DNA from: Oligoflexia bacterium
GTDB lineage: Bacteria > Bdellovibrionota > UBA1018
Assembly (NCBI GenBank): GCA_014378465.1
Contig: JACMNQ010000075.1
Coordinates: forward strand, 1 to 64,000
Direction of reading: 5' to 3'
DNA length: 64,000 nucleotides
Shown here: piece after piece, positions 9,781-18,597 of the stretch
Layout of the letters: each line of letters starts with the position of its first letter
How positions within the stretch are numbered: the stretch's first letter is position 1
The notes under the pieces: model-generated
Databases searched by the model: none
What the model was told of the DNA's origin: nothing
What the model saw: the letters and a program-made list of their open reading frames with translations, nothing else
Translations under genes and position numbers: made by a program

Positions 9781-10590
9781 ATGAAAGTTTTGAATATGAT
9801 CACGATCGGCGTCAAGGCAGCTTTCATCCTGGCGGCACTCGCGCCTGCAACGGCTTCCGCGCAATCAGTCCCGGCTAAAAAACCTTCTACTCACCCCGGT
9901 GAAGTTCATCTAGAGGGGTCGTTATCGCTTGCAAACTCTAAAGCTTTTGCAGGTGGACGCGGCTATATTTACGGGCCTGGCTTAAGCAACAGCCAATACA
10001 GCGGTTTGAATTTAGGTCTTACGGCACAGGTTGAAAGAACCTCCCAACGGACAACTTACAATCCAGTGGCGTTGAATGCGGAGAATTACCTCCTCTTGTG
10101 CAAAACGATGGCAGCCTACCATATAATGCCCACTCAACTTTCATCAACCCGCTTCCAGGGTGTCAAAGGGGCCCCCACTGATGCAAAGGACCTGGTCTGG
10201 GCGCCAGCCGTAGACTTTGAGTGGAAAAGCACGCATAGGTCGAGAAAAGGCCTTTCGTTCTTCGCGAATGCCGAAGGCGGTATCTATCCGGGTTTGACTC
10301 TTTCGATGTCTGAGAGCTTGAAGCACCTGAATGATTTGAACAGGATAGTCACGTCGGACCCGCCTATGAGCAGCAAAACCAAAATTCGTGGAGGTTATGT
10401 CCGAGCGGAGCTCTCTCTCATGAAATCAATCGGTGAACGTAATCTGATAAGAATTTCAGCAGTGTTTGATGCATCGAACACCAAAGTCATCACCACCGAT
10501 GATATGTCAAACGGCACCTCGGTAACATACAAAACGAATTTGAAGAACACGAGTGTGTATCCCTCTGTGAGTGTAGGTCACGTCTTTTAA
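9781..10590 (+). CDS. Exported protein, probable outer-membrane or periplasmic beta protein
   Basis: 269 residues with a clear signal peptide (VKAAFILAALAPATASAQS, cleavage near residue 28). The mature part is rich in alternating polar/apolar strands, Ser, Thr, Tyr and Gly and ends in ...SVYPSVSVGHVF, with a terminal Phe as in many outer-membrane barrels. That suggests a small beta-barrel, but I recognise no family. It is flanked by a 284-base gap upstream and by a hairpin downstream, and appears monocistronic. Confidence 0.65.
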   Translation: MKVLNMITIGVKAAFILAALAPATASAQSVPAKKPSTHPGEVHLEGSLSLANSKAFAGGRGYIYGPGLSNSQYSGLNLGLTAQVERTSQRTTYNPVALNAENYLLLCKTMAAYHIMPTQLSSTRFQGVKGAPTDAKDLVWAPAVDFEWKSTHRSRKGLSFFANAEGGIYPGLTLSMSESLKHLNDLNRIVTSDPPMSSKTKIRGGYVRAELSLMKSIGERNLIRISAVFDASNTKVITTDDMSNGTSVTYKTNLKNTSVYPSVSVGHVF

Positions 10591-10620
10591 GGGTTCCTGT
10601 TTCGGGTATTATCAACGTTA

Positions 10621-10650
10621 AAGCCGGCGCGGAAAAAACTGCGCCGGCTT
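10621..10650. terminator. 10-base-pair GC-rich hairpin
   Basis: AAGCCGGCGC (10621-10630) and GCGCCGGCTT (10641-10650) pair perfectly around an A-rich 10-base loop, between the exported-protein gene and the converging trmO remnant. The symmetric position suits a terminator for both, but neither side has a long T-run, so Rho-independent function is uncertain. Confidence 0.4.
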
Positions 10651-10688
10651 GAGTCCTGAAATAGATCCTGAAATGAAGCGTGGATAAA

Positions 10689-11155
10689 TTACCTCCAATA
10701 CCCTTGCATGTGCTCTGTCATCCACTTCGGTTGAAAGACCTCTCCGCGTGGCGCAAACTCAGCGACCCAAGGCTTGATATCCAGTACAGGAGTTCCGTCG
10801 ACGGCGTCTAGCCCCTCGACATCCAGAGCCAGACCATCGATTTTCAAGATTCGGTAAATCGTGAGTCCAATCTGGTTCGCCCGGTTCTTGCCTCGCCGGG
10901 CGAAGATGCCGACTTTGGTCCATTCTGGATTATTCCTCGGGTGGCGCGCGCCGCTTTCACTCTTCGGCAAGTCGACCCGGTCCATGTGAAAGAGAAATTT
11001 AACGTGGGAGAAGTGTCAGCAAGGCCGGCCAGCGCTTCTTCGATGAACTGAAGTGGATCCAGTTCCAAGCTGACATTTTAGCGGTCCCAGTGGTCGTCTT
11101 CGACACGAGTGCGCGAGGAATGCACAAGCCCGATCGGCTTGAACTGTATGCTCAT
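10689..11155 (-). pseudogene. trmO: Decayed tRNA m6t6A methyltransferase gene
   Basis: Read on the minus strand from ATG 11155, the frame encodes the TrmO (TsaA/YaeB) start FKPIGLVHSSRTRVEDDHWDR. It then meets an in-frame TAA (11080-11078), continues as ELDPLQFIEEALAGL, and needs a one-base deletion near 11006-11010 (run CCC) to enter the frame HVKFLFHMDRVDLP...IGLT...DGTPVLDIKPWV, which runs to the normal end. Intact TrmO uses S-adenosylmethionine to methylate t6A37 of some tRNAs. Two separate lesions argue for real decay rather than one sequencing error. It starts 13 bases after gcvH on the same strand. A shorter expressed product from 10985 would lack the N-terminal strand. Confidence 0.85.
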
Positions 11156-11168
11156 CGCAAAGGGATCC

Positions 11169-11555
11169 TTACTTCAGGCTCTGCACATATTTCGTATAAG
11201 CTTCGGCATCCATGAGCTCCGCAGTCGAAGTCCCATCTGCCATTTCGAGTTTGATCAACCAGGCTTCGTCATGAGCGTTGCGGTTGATGAGGGATGGGTC
11301 AGCGCTCACGGCAGCGTTCGCTTCAAGCACCTTGCCGTCCAGAGGAGCGTAGAGGTCCGAGACCGCCTTGATGCTTTCGACCACGCCGAAGGTTTCACCG
11401 TGTTTCAAAGTGCGACCTGCCGCAGGAAGCTCTACGAAAACCACATCACCCAGCGCGCTCTGCGCGTGATCCGTGATTCCGATGGTCGCGATCTTGCCTT
11501 CGATCTTCGCCCATTCGTGGTCTTTGGTGTATTTCAGGGTATTTGGATAGCTCAT
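11169..11555 (-). CDS. gcvH: Glycine cleavage system H protein
   Basis: 128 residues, the usual length. The lipoyl domain carries K63 in VVESIKAVSDLY as the lipoylation site, and the GDVVFVELP strand and a C-terminal EAWLIKL segment are present. It shuttles the aminomethyl group from GcvP to GcvT and is reoxidised by lipoamide dehydrogenase, which is not in this window. It follows gcvT by 21 bases in the same operon. A GAGGATCTC stretch just before ATG 11555 provides the ribosome binding site. Confidence 0.97.
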   Translation of the reverse strand: MSYPNTLKYTKDHEWAKIEGKIATIGITDHAQSALGDVVFVELPAAGRTLKHGETFGVVESIKAVSDLYAPLDGKVLEANAAVSADPSLINRNAHDEAWLIKLEMADGTSTAELMDAEAYTKYVQSLK

Positions 11556-11576
11556 GAGGATCTCCTAGAATTGGGT

Positions 11577-12683
11577 TCAGTAAGGTCTTTTGTAAAAAGG
11601 GGTGGCGACGATCTCGGCAGGCACTTTGTTGCCGCGAATGTCGACTGTGATTTTTGAGCCGATGGCCGAATGTTCTTTGGCGACGTAGGCAACGCCGATG
11701 GACTGTTTGAGCATCGGGGATTGCGTGCCGCTCGTGAGTTCGCCGATGCGGGTCGTTCCATCTGCCAGGTGAACCGTGTAGCTCTGGCGCGGGATGCCCG
11801 GTCCGGTCAGCTTCAGTCCGACGAGTGCTCGAGCGGGACCTCTTTCTTTCATCGCGACGATGGGCCCTTTTCCGATGAAGTCCCCTTTGTCGAGTTTGAT
11901 CACCCAGTTGAGGCCGGCTTCGACCGGGTTGGTGTCATCACCGAGTTCATGCCCGTAAAGGGGATATTTCACTTCAAGGCGAAGCGTGTCGCGCGCGCCG
12001 AGCCCGCAAGGCTTGATGCCGTGAGTTTTTCCACCTTCAAGGAGCGCGCGCCAAAGTTCCGGGCCTTTGTTCCAGTCCAGATAGATCTCAAAACCGTCTT
12101 CGCCGGTGTAACCCGTGCGAGCGATGATTGCAGGAACTCCGCCGAGTACGGTGGACTCAGTGAACCAGTAAGTCTTGACTGCAGATAGATCAGCTGGGGT
12201 GAGAGTCTGGAGTATCTCCGTCGCCTTCGGGCCTTGGATGGCGATCTGAGTGTACTCGGTGCTGACATTTCTCAAGGTCAGATCCCATTTTCCGGAGGCG
12301 TGAATTTTTTGGATCCATGAGTAGTCTTTGTCGGTGTTGCTCGCATTGACTACGACGAAGAACTGGTCTTCACCTCTACGGTAAATGATGAGGTCATCGA
12401 CGATTCCGCCGGCTTCGTTACACATCACGGTGTACTGCGCCTGGCCGATCGCGATCTTCGAAACATTGTTGGTCACCAGGTAGTTGAGAAACTTCTCAGC
12501 GTCTTTTCCTTCGCAGAGGATCTCGCCCATGTGGCTGACATCAAAAAGCCCGGCCGCTGTTCGGCAAGTCTGATGCTCGTCAATCACGCCCGTGTACTGA
12601 ACCGGAAGTTCCCAGCCGCCGAAATCAATCAGGCGACCGCCGGAGCGTTGGTGTTCTTCATAGAGAGCCGTTCTTTTGAGCAT
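11577..12683 (-). CDS. gcvT: Aminomethyltransferase, glycine cleavage T protein
   Basis: 368 residues, matching the family length. Features include LYEEHQRSGGRLIDFGGWELPVQY, FDVSHMGEI, the ARTGYTGEDGFEIY folate-binding segment and the LRLEVKYPLYGHEL segment. It transfers the methylene unit from the H protein to tetrahydrofolate and releases ammonia. folD lies upstream on the same strand (79-base gap) and uses the methylene-tetrahydrofolate product, so folD-gcvT-gcvH form a functional group. No strong Shine-Dalgarno sequence is visible before the ATG. Confidence 0.97.
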   Translation of the reverse strand: MLKRTALYEEHQRSGGRLIDFGGWELPVQYTGVIDEHQTCRTAAGLFDVSHMGEILCEGKDAEKFLNYLVTNNVSKIAIGQAQYTVMCNEAGGIVDDLIIYRRGEDQFFVVVNASNTDKDYSWIQKIHASGKWDLTLRNVSTEYTQIAIQGPKATEILQTLTPADLSAVKTYWFTESTVLGGVPAIIARTGYTGEDGFEIYLDWNKGPELWRALLEGGKTHGIKPCGLGARDTLRLEVKYPLYGHELGDDTNPVEAGLNWVIKLDKGDFIGKGPIVAMKERGPARALVGLKLTGPGIPRQSYTVHLADGTTRIGELTSGTQSPMLKQSIGVAYVAKEHSAIGSKITVDIRGNKVPAEIVATPFYKRPY

Positions 12684-12762
12684 GGTTCGGGTTTATCACC
12701 GGCCCATGGGGGCGTCAAACGCGATAGGCGTTCAAGCGGGAAAACTCAGCGTTTTCTCGGAC

Positions 12763-13635
12763 CTATTTACCGCGAATTTCAGCTGACTGAACCGTGTTGC
12801 TGAGCAACATGACAATCGTCATGGGGCCGACTCCACCCGGAACAGGCGTGATGGCAGAGGCGAGGGGAGAAACCTCATCAAACGTCACGTCACCCGTCAA
12901 TTTGTTCTCGGCAGTTCGGTGAATGCCCACGTCGATCACGACAGCGCCCCTTTTCACGTAGGAGGCATCGATGATTCCGGGAATTCCTGCGGCCGCGACC
13001 AGAATGTCGGCTTGTAACGTCAATGCTCGCAGATCTGAAGTTCGGCTATGGGCCTGAATCACTGTCGCATTCGCCTGAAGAAGCAGGGCAGCCATGGGTT
13101 TACCCACGATTGAACTTCTACCGATGACACAGGCCAGCTTTCCGGAGACCGGGATTTTGTGGAACTTCAGAAGCTCCATGATTCCAGAAGGCGTGCAGGG
13201 TTGAAAACAGCGCAATCCGAGATGAAGCCGACCCGTGTTGACGGGATGAAAGGCATCGACATCCTTTTCAGGAGCGACCCACATGGCCACGGATTCTTCT
13301 TCGAAGGTTTTGGGAAGGGGTCTTTGAATCAGAATTCCGTCCACACTCGGGTCTTCGTTCAGCTGAGTGACTGCGTCCTGCACCTGTTGTGGCGCGGTAT
13401 CGGCTGGAAATTTCAAAGTCTGATGTTCCATCCCGAGAGCCATGGCCTGCTGGCCCTTGCGAGTGGTGTAGATCACACTGGCCGGATCTTCTCCCACCAG
13501 CACGACGGCAAGCTTTGGAACTCTGCCGGTTTTCTGACGAAACTGTTCAACTCGACCTTTCAGGTCAGCTTGCAGAGATTCAGCTACGGGCTTCGCGGAG
13601 AGAAGGATCGTCATAAGTTGAGACTGTTTTTGCAC
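12763..13635 (-). CDS. folD: Methylenetetrahydrofolate dehydrogenase/cyclohydrolase
   Basis: About 290 residues. Catalytic lysine K60 sits in YTTRKGQQA; VDGILIQRPLP, EKDVDAFHPVNTGRL, PCTPSGIMELL, GRSSIVGKP and TPVPGGVGPMT are the family motifs. It converts 5,10-methylene- to 10-formyl-tetrahydrofolate in the cytoplasm and so processes the one-carbon unit made by the glycine cleavage genes next to it. I prefer the GTG at 13635 because GGAG lies 7 bases upstream; ATG 13614 has no such site. Confidence 0.96.
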   Translation of the reverse strand: MQKQSQLMTILLSAKPVAESLQADLKGRVEQFRQKTGRVPKLAVVLVGEDPASVIYTTRKGQQAMALGMEHQTLKFPADTAPQQVQDAVTQLNEDPSVDGILIQRPLPKTFEEESVAMWVAPEKDVDAFHPVNTGRLHLGLRCFQPCTPSGIMELLKFHKIPVSGKLACVIGRSSIVGKPMAALLLQANATVIQAHSRTSDLRALTLQADILVAAAGIPGIIDASYVKRGAVVIDVGIHRTAENKLTGDVTFDEVSPLASAITPVPGGVGPMTIVMLLSNTVQSAEIRGK

Positions 13636-13988
13636 AGTTGGACTCCATTTGCGAGCTAATCAGACTCATCCAAGGTTGCTGGAGATCCTGCCCAGGAGGG
13701 TAAGATTTTCCGGGCGACTATGAGTTTTTTGCCGGAGCGGAAAGTTTTGCCCCGGTAATCTATGGCCGTGACTGGGACGAATGTTCTTCATTTCGAACAC
13801 TGGGCAAAAAAAGCACTGCTAAAAATACCATTATAAACCAGCGATCTATGCACTGAAAGCAGGACAAACAGGCGGGGCTCGGTCAGTTTTCCGAGAACTT
13901 GAGCCCGCATTTTCGCCGCGGCACAGCGATTGCTCTAGTTAGCCGTAGAGAGTCACTTCAGGATGAGGTGCTTTCAGGGGGATGGTTC
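13636..13988. other. Divergent intergenic region between folD and flgF
   Basis: 353 bases with no convincing gene. It holds the upstream regions of folD (-) and of the flagellar operon (+). The only clear signal is a GG-N10-GC promoter element near 13920; the AT-rich stretch 13800-13850 may contain activator sites but no repeat is obvious. Confidence 0.7.
13919..13934 (+). promoter_or_regulatory. Sigma-54-type promoter of the flagellar operon
   Basis: CGGCAC-AGCGA-TTGCT matches the RpoN consensus TGGCAC-N5-TTGC(A/T) at all but the first base, with GG (13920-13921) and GC (13932-13933) separated by exactly 10 bases. It ends 54 bases before the flgF ATG, and sigma-54 control of rod and hook genes is usual in many flagellated bacteria. 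A transcription start near 13945 is predicted. Confidence 0.65.
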
Positions 13989-14939
13989 ATGGCATCAGGA
14001 TTATGGACTGCTGTTTCAGGCGCAGCAGCTCAAGCTCAGAACGTCGACATGGTTGCCAACAATCTGGCGAACGCTGATACGTTGGGCTACAAAAAAGATC
14101 TCCCCACCTTTCGCGAGTACCTCGCCAAAAACGAGCGCGACAATACACCGACCGAAGTTCCCCGCGGTCCGATCAAGGACAAGGACTTCAACAACATTCA
14201 AGGCAAGGATCAGGCCTTCGTGATCGTCGACGGTACCTATACCAATTTCAGACAAGGCAATATCCGAGTGACCAACTCACAGCTCGACGTCGCGCTGGAT
14301 GGCCCGGGGTTCATCGAAGTCAGTACGCCCCAGGGAATTCGTTACACCAGACAGGGAAGTCTCAAGATGGCCATGGATGGCCGTTTGGTAACGACTCAGG
14401 GGTATCCGGTACTGACCGCTCAGGCGGGAGGACTCGCAGCGAGGACTCCGTCTTCAGCCACTGAGCTGGGACAACAAGTTCAACCGGGCCAGGGAGGGCT
14501 GCAGACTCAAGGAAGAGTCGGGGTTGAAAATGCTGGACCGGTTCCCGGAGCCCCGGATGATCCCAACGTATCGGGAAGATTCATCAATCTTCGCGATAAA
14601 TTGCGAAACCACGCGGCGAATCTCAGCTTTACCGAAGCCGGTGAAGTGTACGCGGGTGATGAGCTTGTTGGAAAAATGAGCGTCACTGAATTTGTGGATT
14701 CAAAAAAACTCCGCAAGTTCGGCAATCAGCTTTTTGAAAACAAGGACAACGCGAACATTTCAAGCGATCCCGGCAAGACGATCCTGCGCCAGGGGATGCT
14801 TGAGACTTCGAACGTCAACCCGATCGAAGAGATGACCAATCTCATCAAAGCCAATCGCATGTTTGATCACGATATGAAGGCCATGAAGACTTACAACGAC
14901 CTCTTGGGTCGTGAAGCCAACGATATAGGTAAATTATAA
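13989..14939 (+). CDS. flgF: Flagellar proximal rod protein FlgF
   Basis: 316 residues from ATG 13989, preceded by AGGGGG with 7-base spacing. The N-terminal motif ANNLANADTLGYKKD and the C-terminal ETSNVNPIEEMTNLIKANRMFDHDMKAMKTYN helix are the paired ends common to rod and hook proteins, and the central LDVALDGPGFIEV fits FlgF/FlgG. It forms part of the flagellar rod crossing the periplasm. A Gly/Gln/Pro-rich insert near 150-190 makes it longer than the roughly 250-residue enterobacterial protein. TAATG joins it to flgG. Confidence 0.9.
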   Translation: MASGLWTAVSGAAAQAQNVDMVANNLANADTLGYKKDLPTFREYLAKNERDNTPTEVPRGPIKDKDFNNIQGKDQAFVIVDGTYTNFRQGNIRVTNSQLDVALDGPGFIEVSTPQGIRYTRQGSLKMAMDGRLVTTQGYPVLTAQAGGLAARTPSSATELGQQVQPGQGGLQTQGRVGVENAGPVPGAPDDPNVSGRFINLRDKLRNHAANLSFTEAGEVYAGDELVGKMSVTEFVDSKKLRKFGNQLFENKDNANISSDPGKTILRQGMLETSNVNPIEEMTNLIKANRMFDHDMKAMKTYNDLLGREANDIGKL

Positions 14940-15724
14940 TGATTCGCGCACTCTCGACAGCAGCAACCGGACTCGAAGCTCAGGCCTCCAACATTGAAAA
15001 GATCTCCAATGATCTGGCCAACGTCAATACGGATGGCTACAAACGTGCTCGAAATGAATTTCAGGATCTGATGTATGAGACGGTCCGCGAGCCCGGTGCC
15101 GTGACGGGATCCAACTCGCAGTCTCCGGTCGGAGTTCAGACCGGGATGGGTGTCAAGGTCGGTGCCGCACACAAGATCTTTGAGCAGGGCCCGGCCCGCA
15201 TGACCAACAATCCATTTGACATGATGATCGAAGGAAATGGATTTTTGCCGGTTCAGAAACCCAATGGTGAAATCGCCTACACTCGCGCGGGTGCCTTTCA
15301 TATCGACAATCAGGGTCGCATGGTGAACTCGCAGGGCGCCATGCTTTTGCCGCAGATCACGGTTCCATCGAACGCCATGGGAGTGACGATCGGAGGCAAC
15401 GGAGAGGTGAAAGCGACTTTGCCCAATGCCGGTGAAGCCATTCTCGGGCAGATTCAGCTCATCACTTTCATCAATGAACAGGGACTGATGGCGCAGGGTA
15501 ATGGCCTCTATAAGGCGACCTCCGCATCTGGCGGACCTCTTCAGGGAATCCCCGGCGAAGACGGCCTAGGTACTCTTCAGCAGGGTGCGCTTGAAGGATC
15601 GAATGTTAACGTCGCCAACAGTATGGTCGAAATGATCCAAACCCAGCGCGCTTATGAGATGAACACGAAAGTAATGGGCGTCGCCGATCAAATGTTAGGT
15701 GCAACTGCGAACATTAGTCATTAG
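14939..15724 (+). CDS. flgG: Flagellar distal rod protein FlgG
   Basis: 261 residues, standard length. It begins MIRALSTAATGLEAQASNIEKISNDLANVNTDGYK and ends with GALEGSNVNVANSMVEMIQTQRAYEMNTKVM, the FlgG signature. The start codon overlaps the flgF stop by one base, indicating coupled translation. FlgG forms the distal rod passing through the P and L rings encoded downstream. Confidence 0.96.
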   Translation: MIRALSTAATGLEAQASNIEKISNDLANVNTDGYKRARNEFQDLMYETVREPGAVTGSNSQSPVGVQTGMGVKVGAAHKIFEQGPARMTNNPFDMMIEGNGFLPVQKPNGEIAYTRAGAFHIDNQGRMVNSQGAMLLPQITVPSNAMGVTIGGNGEVKATLPNAGEAILGQIQLITFINEQGLMAQGNGLYKATSASGGPLQGIPGEDGLGTLQQGALEGSNVNVANSMVEMIQTQRAYEMNTKVMGVADQMLGATANISH

Positions 15725-15841
15725 ACTCTAGAGACGGGGTGAAACGCAGGAAGCGTTGAGGCCACGTGAAGTTGCCCGGAAGATTCGATGCGGAGTTTGG
15801 GCAACAGGTTTTCGAAATGCGGAATGCCAGGAGGGCAGTCA

Positions 15842-16603
15842 GTGCTTCATAAGTTTTTTCTTCAAGTTTTTGCGCTGGTTTTTGCGGCAATTTTCTTCGC
15901 CGCAGGTTTTTCAAGCGCAGACGAGTCCACTCTGGTGAGCCTGCAGAGCGTTCCAGGCGTTCCAGACGCTCCGAGCGCGCAGTCCGTCGCTTCCAACAGC
16001 CTGTCCGAACTCATTCGCGCAGAGCTCGCGAATCGCTACCCAGGCGCTCGCATCGAGATTCTCGGTGCACCTCAGATGGCCGGGCAATTCCCCGAAAACC
16101 TCAGCGGCGCAAGAATCCTCACTGAAACGGCGAAGGGCGAAGCTCAGTTTCTCGCTTACACTCAGAGTGGCGTTCAGTCTCAAGGCTGGGTCAGTTTTGC
16201 GGCCTGGATGCCGACTCGAGTGGCAGCGCGCAGAATTCAGCCAGGTGAAAGACTGAGTCCTGAACTCTTCATTGCCCAGGACGTGAACGTCGCGACAGGC
16301 CTGGCCCGCGAATACCGCGGCATCATGCTTCCAAGAGATGCGGACCTCACTCGCCTTGAAACTCGTCAGACGATTTTAGAAGGTCAGTTCGCTCTGAACA
16401 ATGGAGTTCAGAAGGTACCCGACATCAAACGCGGTGAGGGGATTGTGATTCGCATGCTCGCAGGCGAGATAGCCTTGAGCACCCAGGGCACCGCCCAGGA
16501 GCCGGGCTACGTGGATGGAACCATTCGCGTGCTGACTCTCAAGACCAAGCGTGAACTCGTCGGTAAACTCCGTGCCGGTGGCGTGGTTGAGGTGAAGCTG
16601 TGA
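15842..16603 (+). CDS. flgA: Flagellar P-ring assembly chaperone FlgA
   Basis: About 253 residues from GTG 15842, chosen because AGGAGGG lies 7 bases before it; the frame is open further up without such a site. An N-terminal signal peptide (FALVFAAIFFAAGFSSADE) exports it to the periplasm. The SAF-type region (VAARRIQPGERLSPELFIAQDVNVATG) and the KRELVGKLRAGGVVEV end match FlgA. It assists assembly of FlgI into the P ring. GTGA overlap with flgH. Confidence 0.9.
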   Translation: MLHKFFLQVFALVFAAIFFAAGFSSADESTLVSLQSVPGVPDAPSAQSVASNSLSELIRAELANRYPGARIEILGAPQMAGQFPENLSGARILTETAKGEAQFLAYTQSGVQSQGWVSFAAWMPTRVAARRIQPGERLSPELFIAQDVNVATGLAREYRGIMLPRDADLTRLETRQTILEGQFALNNGVQKVPDIKRGEGIVIRMLAGEIALSTQGTAQEPGYVDGTIRVLTLKTKRELVGKLRAGGVVEVKL

Positions 16604-17568
16604 AATACTTCACTTCGATTTTTCTGCTGCTGGTTTCCGTCATGATCCTGAACTCAGGCTGCGCCAAACTCATGGGCAATCTGAGACGTGATCTCGATGA
16701 CCGCGAAGCGGACTCGGGTCCCACGACGGGGGGCCGCTGGACTGAGGCAGGGTACCTGTCTGAAGACATGAGTGCCCCCAATGACGAGCGCTTCGTCGGC
16801 CCAAACGGAAGAAATCCGGCGTCTGAAACCGGTCGCGGCGGCAATCAGGGTGGCTCGTGGCTTGGTGGCAAAAGCAACGACAGCGCCATCCAGGCCAATG
16901 ATCAGGAACTCGCGTTCTCCAATACCCCGAGCGTCGCCCCACCCATGAAACGCCTCTACAAGAATGGGAACCGCGCGACCAAAGCCGACTTCATTGATGA
17001 GAGCAACAATGAAGGTTCCCTCTGGGCGTCGGATGGACAGACCAATTACTACTTCACGAAGAACAAGATCAGAGGCGTCGGCGACATCGTCTCTCTCACG
17101 GTCGAAGCCGACCTGCTCAAGGATATTTCAGCTGAGATCGGCCGCACCCTGTCGACGACTGAGAAGGAACGAGAGCTCGAGCTCGCTCAGCTCATGATTG
17201 ATACAGGCGTCACTCCGGGAGCGGATCCCAAGAAAGATCAGATCGCAAGTTCCGCTGCCGCGCCCACCGCCGCACCGGAGGCTCCGAAGAAAGAAGACAA
17301 GAAGCCCGGAGAAAAGCGTGAAGCGACCTGGGCGGACGTGGATCTGACCAAGGCCATCGAGATGAAATCCGGTGACGTGATCATGGCGGAAATCGTCGAG
17401 CGCTACCCGAACGGAAATTACAAACTTCGTGGCTCCAAGAAAGTGCGTTACCGCAACGGATTTCGCTACGTCAATATTCTCGGCATCGTGAAGGGCACGG
17501 ACATTTCCGAAGCCGACACCATCGCCTCTGGAAAGCTCTACGAATACCGACTGGAAGCGGTGAGATAA
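16600..17568 (+). CDS. flgH: Flagellar L-ring lipoprotein FlgH
   Basis: 322 residues with a lipoprotein signal ending LNSGC (Cys about residue 21). The N-terminal half contains Gly/Asn/Ser-rich sequence, and the C-terminal part (GSKKVRYRNGFRYVNILGIVKG, then DTIASGKLYEYRLEAV) is the conserved FlgH beta-barrel segment. It forms the outer-membrane L ring. It is roughly 90 residues longer than the enterobacterial protein because of the low-complexity N-terminal region and an Ala/Pro/Lys-rich insert near residues 215-240. It starts with GTG inside the flgA stop. Confidence 0.9.
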   Translation: MKYFTSIFLLLVSVMILNSGCAKLMGNLRRDLDDREADSGPTTGGRWTEAGYLSEDMSAPNDERFVGPNGRNPASETGRGGNQGGSWLGGKSNDSAIQANDQELAFSNTPSVAPPMKRLYKNGNRATKADFIDESNNEGSLWASDGQTNYYFTKNKIRGVGDIVSLTVEADLLKDISAEIGRTLSTTEKERELELAQLMIDTGVTPGADPKKDQIASSAAAPTAAPEAPKKEDKKPGEKREATWADVDLTKAIEMKSGDVIMAEIVERYPNGNYKLRGSKKVRYRNGFRYVNILGIVKGTDISEADTIASGKLYEYRLEAVR

Positions 17569-18597
17569 ATGAAAAACACTTCACCTGCCAAGCTTCTGGC
17601 GTTTCTCTTCCTGACCTGGATGGCGGCCATCCCTCAGATGAGCCACGCTGCACGACTCAAGGACATCACCACGGTCAAAGGGGTTCGTGAGAACATCCTG
17701 ATCGGTTACGGGATTGTGGTCGGGCTCAAGGGTACTGGTGACTCCAGCACCGAAGTGACCGGGCAATCCCTGACTCGACTCTTCGGCAAGCTCGGTCTTG
17801 ATATTCAGGGCAATGCCGCGATCAAATCCAAGAACGCCGCGGCCGTCATCGTGACGGCAAAGCTTCCGCCGTTTTCTCGCGCGGGTAACAAGATTGACAT
17901 CACCGTGAGCTCCATCGGAGATTCTGGCAGCCTTGAAGGGGGAGTTCTGCTTGTGACGCCACTTCGTGCCGGCGACCAGAACGTCTACGCCGTGGCGCAG
18001 GGCCCAGTGAGCATCGGTTCGGTCGCTGACGGTTCCACGAAGAATTTTCCCACGGTCGGCCGTGTGGTTTCGGGAGCGACGATCGAAAAAGACGTCGACA
18101 CGAACTTTGCCGGCAAGAAAAATTTCCGCTTCTCTCTCAACAGTCCTGATTTCACAACTGCCGCGCGCATCGCCACTCTGATCAATGGCGAGCTCGGCGG
18201 GAAATTTGCCACTGCCCGGGACAGCGGAACCATTGATGTCGTGGTCCCTTACAACTATGACGGTAATTCGGTTGAGCTTCTGGCGACGCTGGAGAACATC
18301 AACGTCAATATCGACACCAAAGCCAAGGTCGTTCTCAATGAACGCACGGGCACAGTCGTGATGGGTGCGCGAATCACGATCACGCCGGTTGCCATCGCCC
18401 ATGGCGATCTCTCGATCGAAGTGAAGGGTGGCGCCAAAGGGAAAGGGGACCGCGTCGCTGAACTGAAGACCGGACCCAACGTTTCAGATCTCGTCAAGGC
18501 GCTCAACGCGCTCGGCGTCCAGCCCAAGGATCTGACTTCCATCTTTCAGACTCTCAAGGAAATGGGCGCCTTGCAGGCAGACTTGGAGATCATGTGA
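17569..18597 (+). CDS. flgI: Flagellar P-ring protein FlgI
   Basis: 342 residues beginning with a signal peptide (LAFLFLTWMAAIPQMSHA). The mature protein starts RLKDITTVKGVRENILIGYGIVVGLKGTGDSS, followed by KNAAAVIVTAKLPPFSRAGN, all FlgI hallmarks. It makes the periplasmic P ring. The ATG follows the flgH stop with no gap. The stop is followed in the same transcript by a possible small coupled frame and the flgJ-type gene. Confidence 0.97.
   Translation: MKNTSPAKLLAFLFLTWMAAIPQMSHAARLKDITTVKGVRENILIGYGIVVGLKGTGDSSTEVTGQSLTRLFGKLGLDIQGNAAIKSKNAAAVIVTAKLPPFSRAGNKIDITVSSIGDSGSLEGGVLLVTPLRAGDQNVYAVAQGPVSIGSVADGSTKNFPTVGRVVSGATIEKDVDTNFAGKKNFRFSLNSPDFTTAARIATLINGELGGKFATARDSGTIDVVVPYNYDGNSVELLATLENINVNIDTKAKVVLNERTGTVVMGARITITPVAIAHGDLSIEVKGGAKGKGDRVAELKTGPNVSDLVKALNALGVQPKDLTSIFQTLKEMGALQADLEIM

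Noticed and set aside
10844-11068. Separate small gene upstream of the TrmO-like frame
   Set aside because: Its sequence is the middle part of TrmO in another frame, so it is explained by the broken trmO and not by an independent gene.
12737-12759. Terminator after folD
   Set aside because: CGGGAAAAC can pair with GTTTTCTCG, but there is no T-run on the minus strand and transcription probably continues into gcvT.
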